Shown here: in pieces, positions 1 through 6,893 of the stretch | Layout: the number at the start of each line of letters is the position of its first letter | Position numbering within the stretch: position 1 is the stretch's first letter | Assembly (NCBI GenBank): GCA_937927415.1 | Contig: CALBDS010000010.1 | Span: 1 to 22,249 of the forward strand | Direction of reading: 5' to 3' | Length of the DNA stretch: 22,249 bases | Origin: an uncultured Rhodospirillaceae bacterium | Lineage (GTDB): Bacteria; Pseudomonadota; Alphaproteobacteria; Azospirillales; Azospirillaceae | The notes under the pieces: model-generated | What the model was told of the DNA's origin: nothing | Databases searched by the model: none | Seen by the model: only the letters and a program-made list of their open reading frames with translations | Position numbers and translations under genes: made by a program

Positions 1-54
<54 letters not shown>

Positions 55-60
55 CCATTA

Positions 61-95
61 AGCCGCTGATTTCATTGTGAAATCAGCGGCTTTTT
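61..95 (+). terminator. Rho-independent terminator of the tRNA gene
   Basis: A perfect 13-bp stem, AGCCGCTGATTTC (61-73) with GAAATCAGCGGCT (79-91), encloses the 5-nt loop ATTGT. It is followed by a T run that reaches 95. It lies 6 nt after the tRNA CCA end, so it should end the tRNA transcript and insulate the kinase gene downstream. Confidence 0.93.
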
Positions 96-524
96 GCTGT
101 CCGCGTACTGCCTCCAAACGCCCTTCGTGGCAGCGTCGTGGAAGCACCGGAACGGAAACTCCCGGATAGATTCGGCGGCCGGGGCTGCGCCATTGCGATG
201 GCTGGCACGTGTATAGCGCATACCGTGAGGGAGTGAAATCGCCCCTGGAAAGGGCGAGGCCGGTGGAGCGGGGGCTCTCGCCGAACCGTGACGGCGGGAG
301 CTGCGTCAGCGATTCGCCAGCCAGTCGTGCAGCTTCGACCAACGACGCCCCTCGTCCGAGGCCCGCACCGCGAGCGCCCGCGCCCGCTTCCGGGCCGACC
401 ACGCGCCGGACTGGCCGATCATCCGAACCGGATGGGGAGCACGGCCCCGAGATCCATTGCTTTCCAGCAAAACCTCACCCGAATTGTCACGGAACCCCGG
501 CTCCGATCATCAGTTGAACTCGCC
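96..524. other. Non-coding stretch between tRNA terminator and kinase gene
   Basis: I find no convincing gene here. The kinase frame is open back to 288, but residues before the start at 525 look like GC-rich filler with no family similarity, so I treat them as untranslated. A small hairpin pairs TCGCCC (239-244) with GGGCGA (252-257). An in-frame ATG at 432 is an alternative kinase start. A possible extracytoplasmic-sigma-type promoter is listed separately. Confidence 0.5.
491..515 (+). promoter_or_regulatory. Possible EcfG-like promoter of the kinase gene
   Basis: GGAAC at 491-495 and AGTT at 512-515 are separated by 16 nt. The general-stress sigma factor EcfG of alphaproteobacteria recognises GGAAC, a 16-17 nt spacer and CGTT, so one base differs here. 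Transcription from such a site would start almost at the ATG at 525 and give a nearly leaderless mRNA, which fits the absence of a clear Shine-Dalgarno sequence. HWE/HisKA_2-type kinases often act in general stress pathways. This is a two-box match only and may be chance. Confidence 0.25.
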
Positions 525-1697
525 ATGACGGCCACGCCCGAGGATGACCGAGTGGACCCGTTTCTGGAGCGCGTGCTGCGCTACCAGGACATCCTGACCG
601 ACTACAGCCGCATTGCCGCCGAAGCGAAGGAACTCGGCCGCCTGATGCAGTTGACCTGCGTGCAGGCTGCCCGCGGCGTCGGCATCAGGCACACCAAGAT
701 CCTGCGTTATCGCCCCGCCATGGGCGACCTTTTGGTCGAGGCGGGGGTCGGCTGGAAACCGGGCGTCGTCGGGCAGGTCACGCTTGCCGCCGACATCGCC
801 GAGCCACCGGGCCGCGCGCTTCAGACCCGTCTGCCCGTCGTCGTCGAGGATCTGCCGAATGCCCCCGGTTTCCGCTTCTCCGCCGTGCTCAAGGAGCATG
901 GCATTGTCTCCTTGCTCAACGTTCCGGTTGTCGCCGACGGCGTGGTTTGGGGGGTGCTGGAGGTGGACAGCGAGGTGCCGCGACATTTCAGCCAGGCGGA
1001 CACCAAGTTCTTGACCGCCATGGGCCAGATTCTGGGCATGGCCGTGCAGCGCAAGCTGCTGGAGCGCCGCACCGAGGACATGGCCAAAAAAGCCGCCGCC
1101 GAGGTCGAGCAGCAAAAGATGCTGATGCGCGAACTCGTTCACCGGGACAAGAACGACTTCCAGCTGATCATGGCGCTTCTGGTCATGCAGCAGGCCGGAC
1201 AGCCGGACCCGAATGTGCAGCAGGCGTTCCGCCATGTCATGGACCGGGTGACGGCGATCAGCATGGCCCACGACCATCTGGCGATGCGGCCAGGCGCTGG
1301 CACCATCGACCTTGCCGATTACATGCAAGCCCTGTGCGGCAATCTCGACCGACGCAGCGATGGCGTTCGGATCGTGACCCGGTTCGAGCATGCCGACTTG
1401 GTGCGCGAGCGCGCAGTGCCGCTCGGCCTCATCGTCAACGAACTCGTGACGAACGCCATCAAGCACGCCTTCCCAGACGGCCGCGGCACGGTCCGGGTGG
1501 AGTTCACGCCCCACCGCGACACCGAGCAGGGCCATCTGATTGTCGCCGACGACGGGGCGGGCATGGGACCGCCGCGGCCGGGGAGCGCGGGGTTGCATCT
1601 GGTGGAGAACCTGGCCGGACAGATTGGCGGTTTGGTCGAGCGGAGCAGTCCCGGCCAGGGCACCATGTTCCGGATTTCCTTCCCCCTCGTGGTCTGA
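525..1697 (+). CDS. GAF-domain sensor histidine kinase, HisKA_2/HWE type
   Basis: A predicted soluble kinase of 390 aa. It would autophosphorylate a histidine in response to a signal bound by its GAF domain and pass the phosphate to a response regulator. Residues about 25-175 form a GAF domain. The phosphoacceptor box reads LVHRDKNDFQ with His206; most relatives have HRxKN with V or M at the third position, so Asp is unusual. The ATP-binding domain has an N-box (NELVTNAIKHAFP, first Asn at 305), DDGAGM near 343 and a GQGTMF glycine box near the end. No membrane segment or receiver domain is present, and no response regulator gene is nearby, so its partner is elsewhere. I chose ATG 525 because recognisable helical sequence begins there; ATG 432 or 288 would add poorly conserved residues. 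Family assignment is firm, the signal unknown. Confidence 0.9.
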   Translation: MTATPEDDRVDPFLERVLRYQDILTDYSRIAAEAKELGRLMQLTCVQAARGVGIRHTKILRYRPAMGDLLVEAGVGWKPGVVGQVTLAADIAEPPGRALQTRLPVVVEDLPNAPGFRFSAVLKEHGIVSLLNVPVVADGVVWGVLEVDSEVPRHFSQADTKFLTAMGQILGMAVQRKLLERRTEDMAKKAAAEVEQQKMLMRELVHRDKNDFQLIMALLVMQQAGQPDPNVQQAFRHVMDRVTAISMAHDHLAMRPGAGTIDLADYMQALCGNLDRRSDGVRIVTRFEHADLVRERAVPLGLIVNELVTNAIKHAFPDGRGTVRVEFTPHRDTEQGHLIVADDGAGMGPPRPGSAGLHLVENLAGQIGGLVERSSPGQGTMFRISFPLVV

Positions 1698-1720
1698 GGA
1701 GCGTTCCCGGCCGGACGACC

Positions 1721-1930
1721 TCACGGTTCAAGGCCACGGACCTGCCGCTCCCAGCGCAGGTGCTCGCATGCCAACGCGAGGGTCGTCTTCAGTTCCTCCA
1801 GCACCGCTCTGGCGTCTGTGGGGTCGAGGTTGACCGCCACCATGTGCTCGACGAGCGCGGCTTGGCGCGCAACACGCGCCTCCCCCTCCCGGACATGGCG
1901 TTCGGCCATTGCAAGCGGGTCTTCGGGCAT
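1721..1930 (-). CDS. Small conserved hypothetical protein, 69 aa
   Basis: The 69-aa product starts MPEDPLAMAERHVREGEARV and is mostly charged and helical, ending in LACEHLRWERQVRGLEP. It resembles a small family I recall from many alphaproteobacteria, with an N-terminal LAMAERHVxEGExRVxRQ pattern and a C-terminal LxxHxxHLxxE-like part. Its function is unknown to me. No signal peptide, membrane segment or cysteine pair is seen. It converges on the kinase gene with 23 nt between the stops, and no terminator hairpin is visible there. There is no strong ribosome binding site before the start. Confidence 0.72.
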   Translation of the reverse strand: MPEDPLAMAERHVREGEARVARQAALVEHMVAVNLDPTDARAVLEELKTTLALACEHLRWERQVRGLEP

Positions 1931-2384
1931 TGTCTGGGCTCGTGGGGCTGGAGGAAGCCGCTTGGCGTACTATTACACACACCGCTGTCGGTATGTCGCA
2001 CAACCATGACGCCCAGGAAGGCTGGTGACGAATAAACCGGCTGACGACTGTGACGGATGCGAGACAGTGCACCGGAGCACCCCCGGATTTCGCCGCGCCC
2101 GTTGGGGCGGCCGCAGCGCTGGCGGTTTCGCTGCACCAGATGGGCATTCCGCGTCGTCTGCCGGACCTGCCGTCGCGGCGTTCCGACACCACGCGATACC
2201 TCCGGCTACGCCGGCAGACGCCGGGGGCCTGCCGATGCTGGGACGCTACACAGTGACCGTCAGGCGTAAACGCTCTTGAAGAGAGCGATGCCAGCGGAGG
2301 AGAGCGAGAGGGCCGAAGCGATGTTCGCGACGGGCTTCGGGGCTGGGAGACAGGCTTCCGGCCGGCCCGTCGCGGAGATCCGTC
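1931..2384. other. Gap before ardC: no convincing gene
   Basis: Several short open frames exist, for example a GTG-started 68-codon frame at 2050-2256, but none resembles a family I know and they overlap one another in different frames. The stretch at about 1968-1985 is locally AT-richer and may hold the promoter of the minus-strand 69-aa gene. A small hairpin pairs CGCTCT (2271-2276) with AGAGCG (2282-2287). The last 40 nt are the ardC leader, listed separately. This gap is a plausible junction between chromosomal-type genes and the mobile backbone, but no repeat marks it. Confidence 0.45.
2345..2384 (+). promoter_or_regulatory. ardC leader, copy A of a repeated 5' untranslated element
   Basis: A stem-loop pairs GGGAG (2345-2349) with CTTCC (2355-2359), including one G-T pair. 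It is followed by a CGGCCG-type block, GTCGCGGAGA and the start codon. GGAG at 2374-2377 is the Shine-Dalgarno, 7 nt from ATG 2385. Nearly the same order and sequence precede parB (3916-3956); there the stem is GGGAG/CTCCC, so the pairing is kept despite a base change. The TTCC arm could instead pair with the Shine-Dalgarno GGAG, which would allow translational control. Promoter boxes could not be assigned. Confidence 0.55.
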
Positions 2385-3332
2385 ATGCCCGACACCGCGC
2401 GAACCGTCCGCTCCGGCGCCGACCGGACCAGCCTCTACACCGAGATCACCGCCCGGATCATCGCCGAGCTGGAGGCCGGCCGGCTGCCCTGGGTACAGCC
2501 CTGGGGAACCCCGGCCGCCGCCGCCCCGCTCGGCCTGCCGCGCAACGCCGCCACCGGCCGCGCCTACACGGGCGTGAATGTGCTCATCCTGTGGGGCGCC
2601 GTCGTCGCCCGCGGCTTCTCCGGCCAGAGCTGGCTCACCTTCCGTCAGGCACTGGCTCTGGGCGGTCACGTCCGCAAAGGCGAACGCGGCACCACCGTCG
2701 TCTACGCCGACCGCTTCATTCCCGACGACGAGCGTCGGCGCGCACGGGATGCCGGGGACGAGCCTCAGGCGATCCCCTTCCTGAAGCGCTTCACGGTCTT
2801 TAATTGCGACCAATGCGAGGATCTGCCCAAGGGCATCGCCGTGGCGCCGCTGCCGATCCCGGTGGGGCTGATCCTGCCGCGAGCCGAGGCGCTGATCCGG
2901 GCCAGCGGCGTCGATGTCCGCATCGGTGGCACCCGGGCCTTCTACAGCCCCCAGCATGATTACGTGCAGGTGCCGCCTCCGCAGGCCTTCTTCGAGCCCG
3001 TCAACTGGCACAGAACCGCCCTCCACGAGCTGAGTCATAGCAGTGGGCACCCATCAAGGTTGAAAAGAGACCTGTCCGGGTCTTTCGGCTCCCGCAAGTA
3101 CGCCTTCGAGGAGCTGGTGGCGGAAATTTCGGCCGCCTTTCTCTGCGCGGCGCTCGGCATCGTCCCCACCATCCGTCATGCCGACTATGTCGGCGCGTGG
3201 TTGGACGTGCTGCGCGGGGACAATCACGCCATTGTCCGTGCCGCCAGCCAGGCCAGCAAGGCGGCTGACTATTTGCTCGGCTTCCTGCCCGAAACCGCCC
3301 CTGCGGCCGGTAACGAGCGGGAGTCCGTGTGA
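2385..3332 (+). CDS. ArdC-like antirestriction protein with zincin domain
   Basis: This 315-aa protein matches the ArdC family carried by plasmids and conjugative elements. Such proteins bind single-stranded DNA and protect incoming DNA from host restriction. The N-terminal DUF1738/ArdC-N region (about 13-130) has YTEITARIIAELEAGRLPW, the RNxxTGRxYxGxNxxxL block, and GHVRKGERGTTVVYADR. The C-terminal zincin-like domain has the metal site HELSH at 214-218, followed by SGHPSRL and the downstream glutamate block FEELVAEISAAFL (241-253). The length is normal and all metal ligands are present. The start follows a GGAG 7 nt upstream within a leader shared with parB. Its stop overlaps an ATG at 3332. 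Codons 218-231 are unlike the rest of the gene (see findings). Confidence 0.93.
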   Translation: MPDTARTVRSGADRTSLYTEITARIIAELEAGRLPWVQPWGTPAAAAPLGLPRNAATGRAYTGVNVLILWGAVVARGFSGQSWLTFRQALALGGHVRKGERGTTVVYADRFIPDDERRRARDAGDEPQAIPFLKRFTVFNCDQCEDLPKGIAVAPLPIPVGLILPRAEALIRASGVDVRIGGTRAFYSPQHDYVQVPPPQAFFEPVNWHRTALHELSHSSGHPSRLKRDLSGSFGSRKYAFEELVAEISAAFLCAALGIVPTIRHADYVGAWLDVLRGDNHAIVRAASQASKAADYLLGFLPETAPAAGNERESV

Positions 3333-3348
3333 TGGACGCGCGCTCCTT

Positions 3349-3546
3349 ATGGTGCCCGGTGCCCGAGCTGGCGGCGGGGACGATACGGTGTACGGGATCG
3401 AGACCTATGCGGTCGAGGCGACCGACCACGCCGAGGCGCGCGGAATCGCCCTGCGGCGATCGGAAGACAGCCCCTACGATGACGCCCGCATCCCCGATCG
3501 CCGGCGCACGGTGTGGGTGAAGCGGTCCGTCATGACGGCGCGGTGA
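3349..3546 (+). CDS. Small hypothetical protein, 65 aa
   Basis: This frame carries the protein-like segment YGIETYAVEATDHAEARGIA followed by RRSEDSPYDDARIPDRRRTVWV. It resembles small plasmid-borne proteins with a strand followed by a YxVEAxxxxEA helix (DpnD/PcfM-like in style), but I cannot assign a family. The start is uncertain. ATG 3349 is the first ATG in frame. GTG 3388, preceded by GGGGA at 3377-3381, would start directly at the conserved part. An ATG at 3332 that overlaps the ardC stop is in another frame and reads into an unrelated sequence, so a start-region frameshift is possible. It follows ardC closely and is probably cotranscribed with it. Confidence 0.55.
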   Translation: MVPGARAGGGDDTVYGIETYAVEATDHAEARGIALRRSEDSPYDDARIPDRRRTVWVKRSVMTAR

Positions 3547-3558
3547 CGGACCGGGCGT

Positions 3559-3747
3559 TCAGGCGGGCGGCCGCTCGGACGCCTCCGGAGAGCGGCGCCA
3601 CGAGGCGATGGTCCGCACCACCCGCAGGGCCTCGGCGTTGTCGTCGATGCACACGTGGCGCCGCAGTTCCGCCACCGCCGGCCATTCGCCCCGCTCATCG
3701 AAGGCCCGGCGCACCGCCGCAGCCATCGCCTCGTCCACCACGAACAC
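3559..3747 (-). CDS. Small conserved hypothetical protein, 62 aa
   Basis: This 62-aa protein starts MFVVDEAMAAAVRRAFDERG and continues with AVAELRRHVCIDDNAEALRVVRTIASW. The pattern, a helix ending in AFxxxGE, then AxxELRR, then NAxAxxxVRTIAxW, matches a family of very small proteins I associate with alphaproteobacterial plasmids; its function is unknown. The start is GTG at 3747, supported by GGGGAG (complement of 3756-3761) 8 nt upstream. It converges on the 65-aa gene, with 12 nt between stops, and is divergent from parB. It is the only minus-strand gene inside the backbone block. Confidence 0.7.
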   Translation of the reverse strand: MFVVDEAMAAAVRRAFDERGEWPAVAELRRHVCIDDNAEALRVVRTIASWRRSPEASERPPA

Positions 3748-3915
3748 CGGACACTCTCCCCGAACGCCTCTGCTGCCCCGGGCGGGATGATGCGCGTGGC
3801 GGGGCTCCCCGGCAAGCGGCCGTTCGGGCAGGAGAGGGAGCGCCGGCCACTTGCGGAACCGTGCCGCAGGAAGAGGGAGAGGAGGGCGGATACCGGGATG
3901 ACGGATGAGGAGATC

Positions 3916-3956
3916 GGGAGAGAGGCTCCCGGCCGTCCGTCGCGGAGAACCCGACC
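3916..3956 (+). promoter_or_regulatory. parB leader, copy B of the repeated 5' untranslated element
   Basis: The stem GGGAG (3916-3920) pairs with CTCCC (3926-3930) around the loop AGAGG. CGGCCG and GTCGCGGAGA follow, then the ATG at 3957. GGAG at 3944-3947 is the Shine-Dalgarno, 9 nt upstream of the start. It aligns with the ardC leader (2345-2384) nearly base for base with a few substitutions and a short indel. CTCC of the stem could pair with the Shine-Dalgarno GGAG, giving an alternative closed state. A weaker relative, starting GATCGAGAGAG, precedes the large helicase gene at 6839. Confidence 0.55.
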
Positions 3957-6080
3957 ATGGCCACGCCCAAGATCGTCCTCAACACCTCGCGCGACATCCC
4001 CTTCAACAAGCTGGTGCTGTCCCAGGCCAACGTCCGCAAGGTCAAGGCCGGCGTCTCCATCGAGGAGCTCGCCGAGGACATCGCCCGGCGCACCCTGCTG
4101 CACAGCCTCGCCGTCCGCCCGGTGCTCGACGCCGAGGGCGCCGAGACCGGCGTCTTCGAGGTGCCGGTCGGTGGCCGCCGCTTCCGGGCGCTGGAACTGC
4201 TGGTCAAGCAGAAGCGCATGAGCAAGACCCAGCCGGTGCCCTGCGTCGTCCGCGACGCTGGTTTGGCCGAGGAGGACTCGCTGGCCGAGAATGTGCAGCG
4301 CGCCCCGCTGCACCCGCTCGACCAGTTCCGCGCCTTCCAGACCCTGCGCGAGGCCGGGCTCGGCGAGGAGGAGATCGCCGCCCGCTTCTTCGTCGCCCCC
4401 GGCGTGGTGAAGCAGCGCCTCAAGCTGGCCGCCGCAGCGCCGGCGCTGCTCGACGCCTACGCCGAGGACCGCATGACGCTGGACCAGCTGATGGCCTTCA
4501 CCGTCAGCGGCGACCACGCCCGCCAGGAGCAGGTGTGGGAGGCGCTGTCGCGCGCCTACAGCCGCGAGCCCTACCAGATCCGCCGGCTCCTCACCGAAGG
4601 CGCGGTGCGGGCGTCGGACAAGCGGGCGCTGTTCGTCGGCGTGGAGGCCTACGAGGCGGCCGGCGGGGCGGTGATGCGCGACCTGTTCCAGCACGACGAC
4701 GGCGGCTGGCTGCAGGACCCGGCGCTGCTCGACCGGCTGGTCGCCGAGAAGCTGGAGGCCGAGGCCGCCACGGTGCGGGCGGAGGGCTGGACGTGGGTGG
4801 AGGTGGCGCTGGCCTTCCCCTACGGGCACAGCCGGGGGCTGCGTCGTCTGGCCGGCGAGCCGGTGCCGCTGAGCGAGGCGGAGCAGGCCACCTACGACGC
4901 GCTGCACGCCGAGTACGAGCGGCTGGAGGCGAGCGAGCCGGCGGAAGCGGAGGAGCTGGATCGGGTGGCACGGCGCTTCGCCGAGATCGACCTGGAACTG
5001 CGGGCGCTGGAGGAGCGGCCGCTGGTCTACGAGACGGCCGAAGTGGCGCGGGCCGGGGTGTTCATCAGCGTCGACGTCGAGGGCGGGCTCCAGGTCGACC
5101 GCGGCTACGTGCGGCCGGAGGACGAGGCACCGGTCGAACCGGTGGCTCCGGCTCTCCCGCCGGACGGTGAGGGCCCCGTCACTACCCCGGCGGGCGGGGC
5201 GGTGGCCGCCCAGCCGGCCGCCATCATCGGCGGTGCCAGCGTGTCGGCCCCGGTGCCGGTCACGGGGGTGGCCACCGCGGAGGAGGACGAGGGGCTGCGC
5301 CCGCTGCCCGAGCGGCTGCTGATCGAGCTGAGCGTGCACCGCACCCTGGCGCTGCGCGACGCGTTGGCCAACGACCCCGACACCGCCTTCCTGGCGGCGC
5401 TGCACGCGCTGTGCCTGCGCACCTTCACCCAGCGCCCCGGCGCCTCCTGCCTGGAGCTGGAGCTGAAGAGCGCCGGCTTCGGGGTGCAGCCGCCCGACCT
5501 CGCCGCCAGCGCCGCGGCCCGGGCGATCGACGCCCGCCAGCGCGCCTGGAGCACCCAGTTGCCGGGCGAACCGGCCGCCCTGTGGGAAACGCTGGTGGGG
5601 TTCGACGGCGACAGCCGGGCCGCCCTGTTCGCCCACTGCGTCTCCTTCGGTGTCAACGCGGTGCACGAGCCGTGGAACCGGGCGCCGCAGCGCGCCGCCC
5701 ACGCCGACCTGCTGGCCGGGGCGGTCGGCCTCGACATGGCGGCGGCCGGCTGGACGGCGACGGTGGACAGCTACCTCGGCCGGGTGCCGAAGGCGCGCAT
5801 CCTGGAGGCGGTGCGCGAGGCGCGAGGTCCGGAGGCGGCGCAGCTGATCGACCACCTGCGCAAGCCGGACATGGCCAAGGAGGCCGAGCGGCTGCTGGCC
5901 GGCAGCGGCTGGCTGCCCGAGCCGCTGCGCCGGCCGCTGGAGCCGGCGGCCGGTGCTGATGCCGGTGCGGACGGCGATGCGGAGGGCGGCGACGCCTCCC
6001 TGCCGGCCTTCCTGACCGGCGCCGGGGAGATCCCGGCCGCCGGGGACGACGCGGACCGCACCGAGGCGGCCGCTGCGTGA
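3957..6080 (+). CDS. ParB/RepB/Spo0J-type protein with extended C-terminus
   Basis: A 707-aa protein. ParB-family proteins use CTP and bind DNA centromere sites for partition; plasmid versions with long C-terminal parts may have other roles. The ParB N-domain (about 15-135) has VPVGGRRFRAL with GGRRFRAL at 72-79 and LAENVQR with AENVQR at 110-115, then APLHPLDQFRAF. A helix-turn-helix follows at about 138-162 (GLGEEEIAARFFVAPGVVKQ). The remaining 500 residues are helical and unassigned, with a flexible Pro/Ala/Gly-rich linker near 395-445. Standard plasmid ParB is about 300-400 aa, so this is the long type seen beside ArdC and Strawberry-notch genes. No ParA is adjacent, so a role other than partition is quite possible. 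Start ATG is supported by GGAG at 3944. Confidence 0.88.
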   Translation: MATPKIVLNTSRDIPFNKLVLSQANVRKVKAGVSIEELAEDIARRTLLHSLAVRPVLDAEGAETGVFEVPVGGRRFRALELLVKQKRMSKTQPVPCVVRDAGLAEEDSLAENVQRAPLHPLDQFRAFQTLREAGLGEEEIAARFFVAPGVVKQRLKLAAAAPALLDAYAEDRMTLDQLMAFTVSGDHARQEQVWEALSRAYSREPYQIRRLLTEGAVRASDKRALFVGVEAYEAAGGAVMRDLFQHDDGGWLQDPALLDRLVAEKLEAEAATVRAEGWTWVEVALAFPYGHSRGLRRLAGEPVPLSEAEQATYDALHAEYERLEASEPAEAEELDRVARRFAEIDLELRALEERPLVYETAEVARAGVFISVDVEGGLQVDRGYVRPEDEAPVEPVAPALPPDGEGPVTTPAGGAVAAQPAAIIGGASVSAPVPVTGVATAEEDEGLRPLPERLLIELSVHRTLALRDALANDPDTAFLAALHALCLRTFTQRPGASCLELELKSAGFGVQPPDLAASAAARAIDARQRAWSTQLPGEPAALWETLVGFDGDSRAALFAHCVSFGVNAVHEPWNRAPQRAAHADLLAGAVGLDMAAAGWTATVDSYLGRVPKARILEAVREARGPEAAQLIDHLRKPDMAKEAERLLAGSGWLPEPLRRPLEPAAGADAGADGDAEGGDASLPAFLTGAGEIPAAGDDADRTEAAAA

Positions 6081-6089
6081 CGTGACACT

Positions 6090-6113
6090 GCGGAGCGGCT
6101 CCGGCCGCTCCGC
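6090..6113 (+). promoter_or_regulatory. Strong hairpin between parB and the 121-aa gene
   Basis: GCGGAGCGG (6090-6098) pairs perfectly with CCGCTCCGC (6105-6113) around the loop CTCCGG. No T run follows, so it is not a normal intrinsic terminator. It sits 9 nt after the parB stop and 16 nt before a GGAGG ribosome binding site. It may stabilise the upstream mRNA 3' end or partly attenuate transcription. Confidence 0.5.
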
Positions 6114-6140
6114 CTCCGTCTCCGTTGCTGGAGGTTCGTC

Positions 6141-6506
6141 ATGACCGAGCCCTTCGTTACAGCCCTGGCCGCCGATGTCCCGGTCCTCGTGATCACCGCC
6201 GAGGCCATCGTCATCGTGATCCCGGCCGGCCAGGGAGCCGTTCTCCTCGACCCGGACATCCTGCGGGAGCACGTCCTGCTCCGCCTGGCCGAAGAGGAGG
6301 TCCGGGAGGAGATCCGCACCGTGATCGAGACCGACGGCACACTGACCCGGCTGGCGCCGGAGATGGTCGGCGATGCCGACATCCACGCCGCCTGCCGGGC
6401 CGTGGCTTTGAGCACCGACCTCGGCGAGGAGCGTGGCACCGCGCGGTTCCGGGCGGCGCTGGCCGCCATCCGCGCGGCGGAACGCCGCCTCGGCTCCTCC
6501 GCCTGA
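6141..6506 (+). CDS. Hypothetical protein, 121 aa
   Basis: I do not recognise this family. The N-terminal 40 residues are rich in Val, Ile and Leu with alternating patterns (VLVITAEAIVIVIPAGQGAVLL) that suggest beta strands more than a membrane helix. The rest is acidic and helical (EEEVREEIRTVIETDG, ALAAIRAAERRL). No cysteine or histidine cluster suggests a metal site. GGAGG at 6130-6134 lies 6 nt before the ATG, a strong ribosome binding site. It stands between parB and the DUF6117-like gene on the same strand and is likely cotranscribed. Codon use matches the backbone genes. Confidence 0.75.
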   Translation: MTEPFVTALAADVPVLVITAEAIVIVIPAGQGAVLLDPDILREHVLLRLAEEEVREEIRTVIETDGTLTRLAPEMVGDADIHAACRAVALSTDLGEERGTARFRAALAAIRAAERRLGSSA

Positions 6507-6533
6507 TCCGTGCCCGCCATCCCATCCTTCGTC

Positions 6534-6578
6534 GAGCCCGGCCACCGCGCCGGGCTCCTGTCTTACAGGAGCCTCCCC
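6534..6578 (+). promoter_or_regulatory. Two mutually exclusive hairpins over a ribosome binding site
   Basis: Hairpin 1 pairs GAGCCCGG (6534-6541) with CCGGGCTC (6550-6557). Hairpin 2 pairs CTCCTGT (6555-6561) with ACAGGAG (6565-6571) around the loop CTT. They share bases 6555-6557, so both cannot form fully. Hairpin 2 buries AGGAG (6567-6571), the Shine-Dalgarno 7 nt before ATG 6579. If hairpin 1 forms, hairpin 2 falls to 4 bp and the site is freed. This is the layout of a translational switch; the trigger is unknown. Confidence 0.55.
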
Positions 6579-6802
6579 ATGTCGATTCCCGATTTCGTGA
6601 AGGCGAATTTCGCGACGCTGCTGCGCGCCGCGGCGGCCTGGCGCTGGTGCAGGGCACCGACGCCCACACCGGCGAGACCCGCTTCATTCTGTGCGCCGTC
6701 GCGCGACGCGGTGGCGAGGTGGTGCTCACCCCCTTCGGGCATCTGGCCGACGGGAACGCTTTTGAGCTTTACGACCCGCCGTTCGATCCCGGCGGCGGGT
6801 AG
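6579..6802 (+). pseudogene. Frameshifted small DUF6117-like gene
   Basis: The ATG at 6579 opens MSIPDFVKANFATLLRAAA, the start of a small protein family I know as DUF6117-like (about 80-100 aa). After the Ala run near 6635 this frame goes on into arginine/proline/serine-rich nonsense. The rest of the family sequence appears in another frame: GLALVQGTDAHTGETRFILC, then AVARRGGEVVLTPFGHLADG, then NAFELYDPPFDPGGG, stopping at 6802. Joining the halves requires one extra base (or net loss of two) in the GC-rich run at about 6630-6645. Relatives carry two more residues there, so a 7-nt deletion is one explanation; a sequencing error in the GC run is another. I see no slippery heptamer to support programmed shifting. 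The function of the family is unknown to me. Confidence 0.72.
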
Positions 6803-6893
6803 AGGGCGAGGAGGGCGGGGGCGGGGTGAGCCGGAGCGGATCGAGAGAGCGTCCGCCGGCCGCTGGTCTCCCCGCTCTCCCGGACCCTCCGCC

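Noticed and set aside
1697..1721. Bidirectional terminator between the kinase and the 69-aa gene
   Set aside because: Only 23 nt separate the stops and there is no stable stem with a T run.
2050..2256. GTG-started 68-codon open frame before ardC
   Set aside because: No family resemblance, no clear ribosome binding site, and competing frames of similar length overlap it.
3474..6545. A 1023-codon open frame on the minus strand opposite parB
   Set aside because: Its product is a low-complexity Arg/Gly/Leu/Gln mixture without domains. It mirrors the codon structure of the well-supported parB frame, as is common in very GC-rich DNA.
6620..6650. Programmed ribosomal frameshift in the DUF6117-like gene
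   Set aside because: No X-XXY-YYZ slippery heptamer and no dedicated downstream stem-loop was found; an indel or sequencing error is simpler.
6510..6893. N-terminal extension of the helicase protein
   Set aside because: The extra 128 residues include the start of the DUF6117-like protein and then nonsense in the wrong frame; the family-like helicase start is at 6894.
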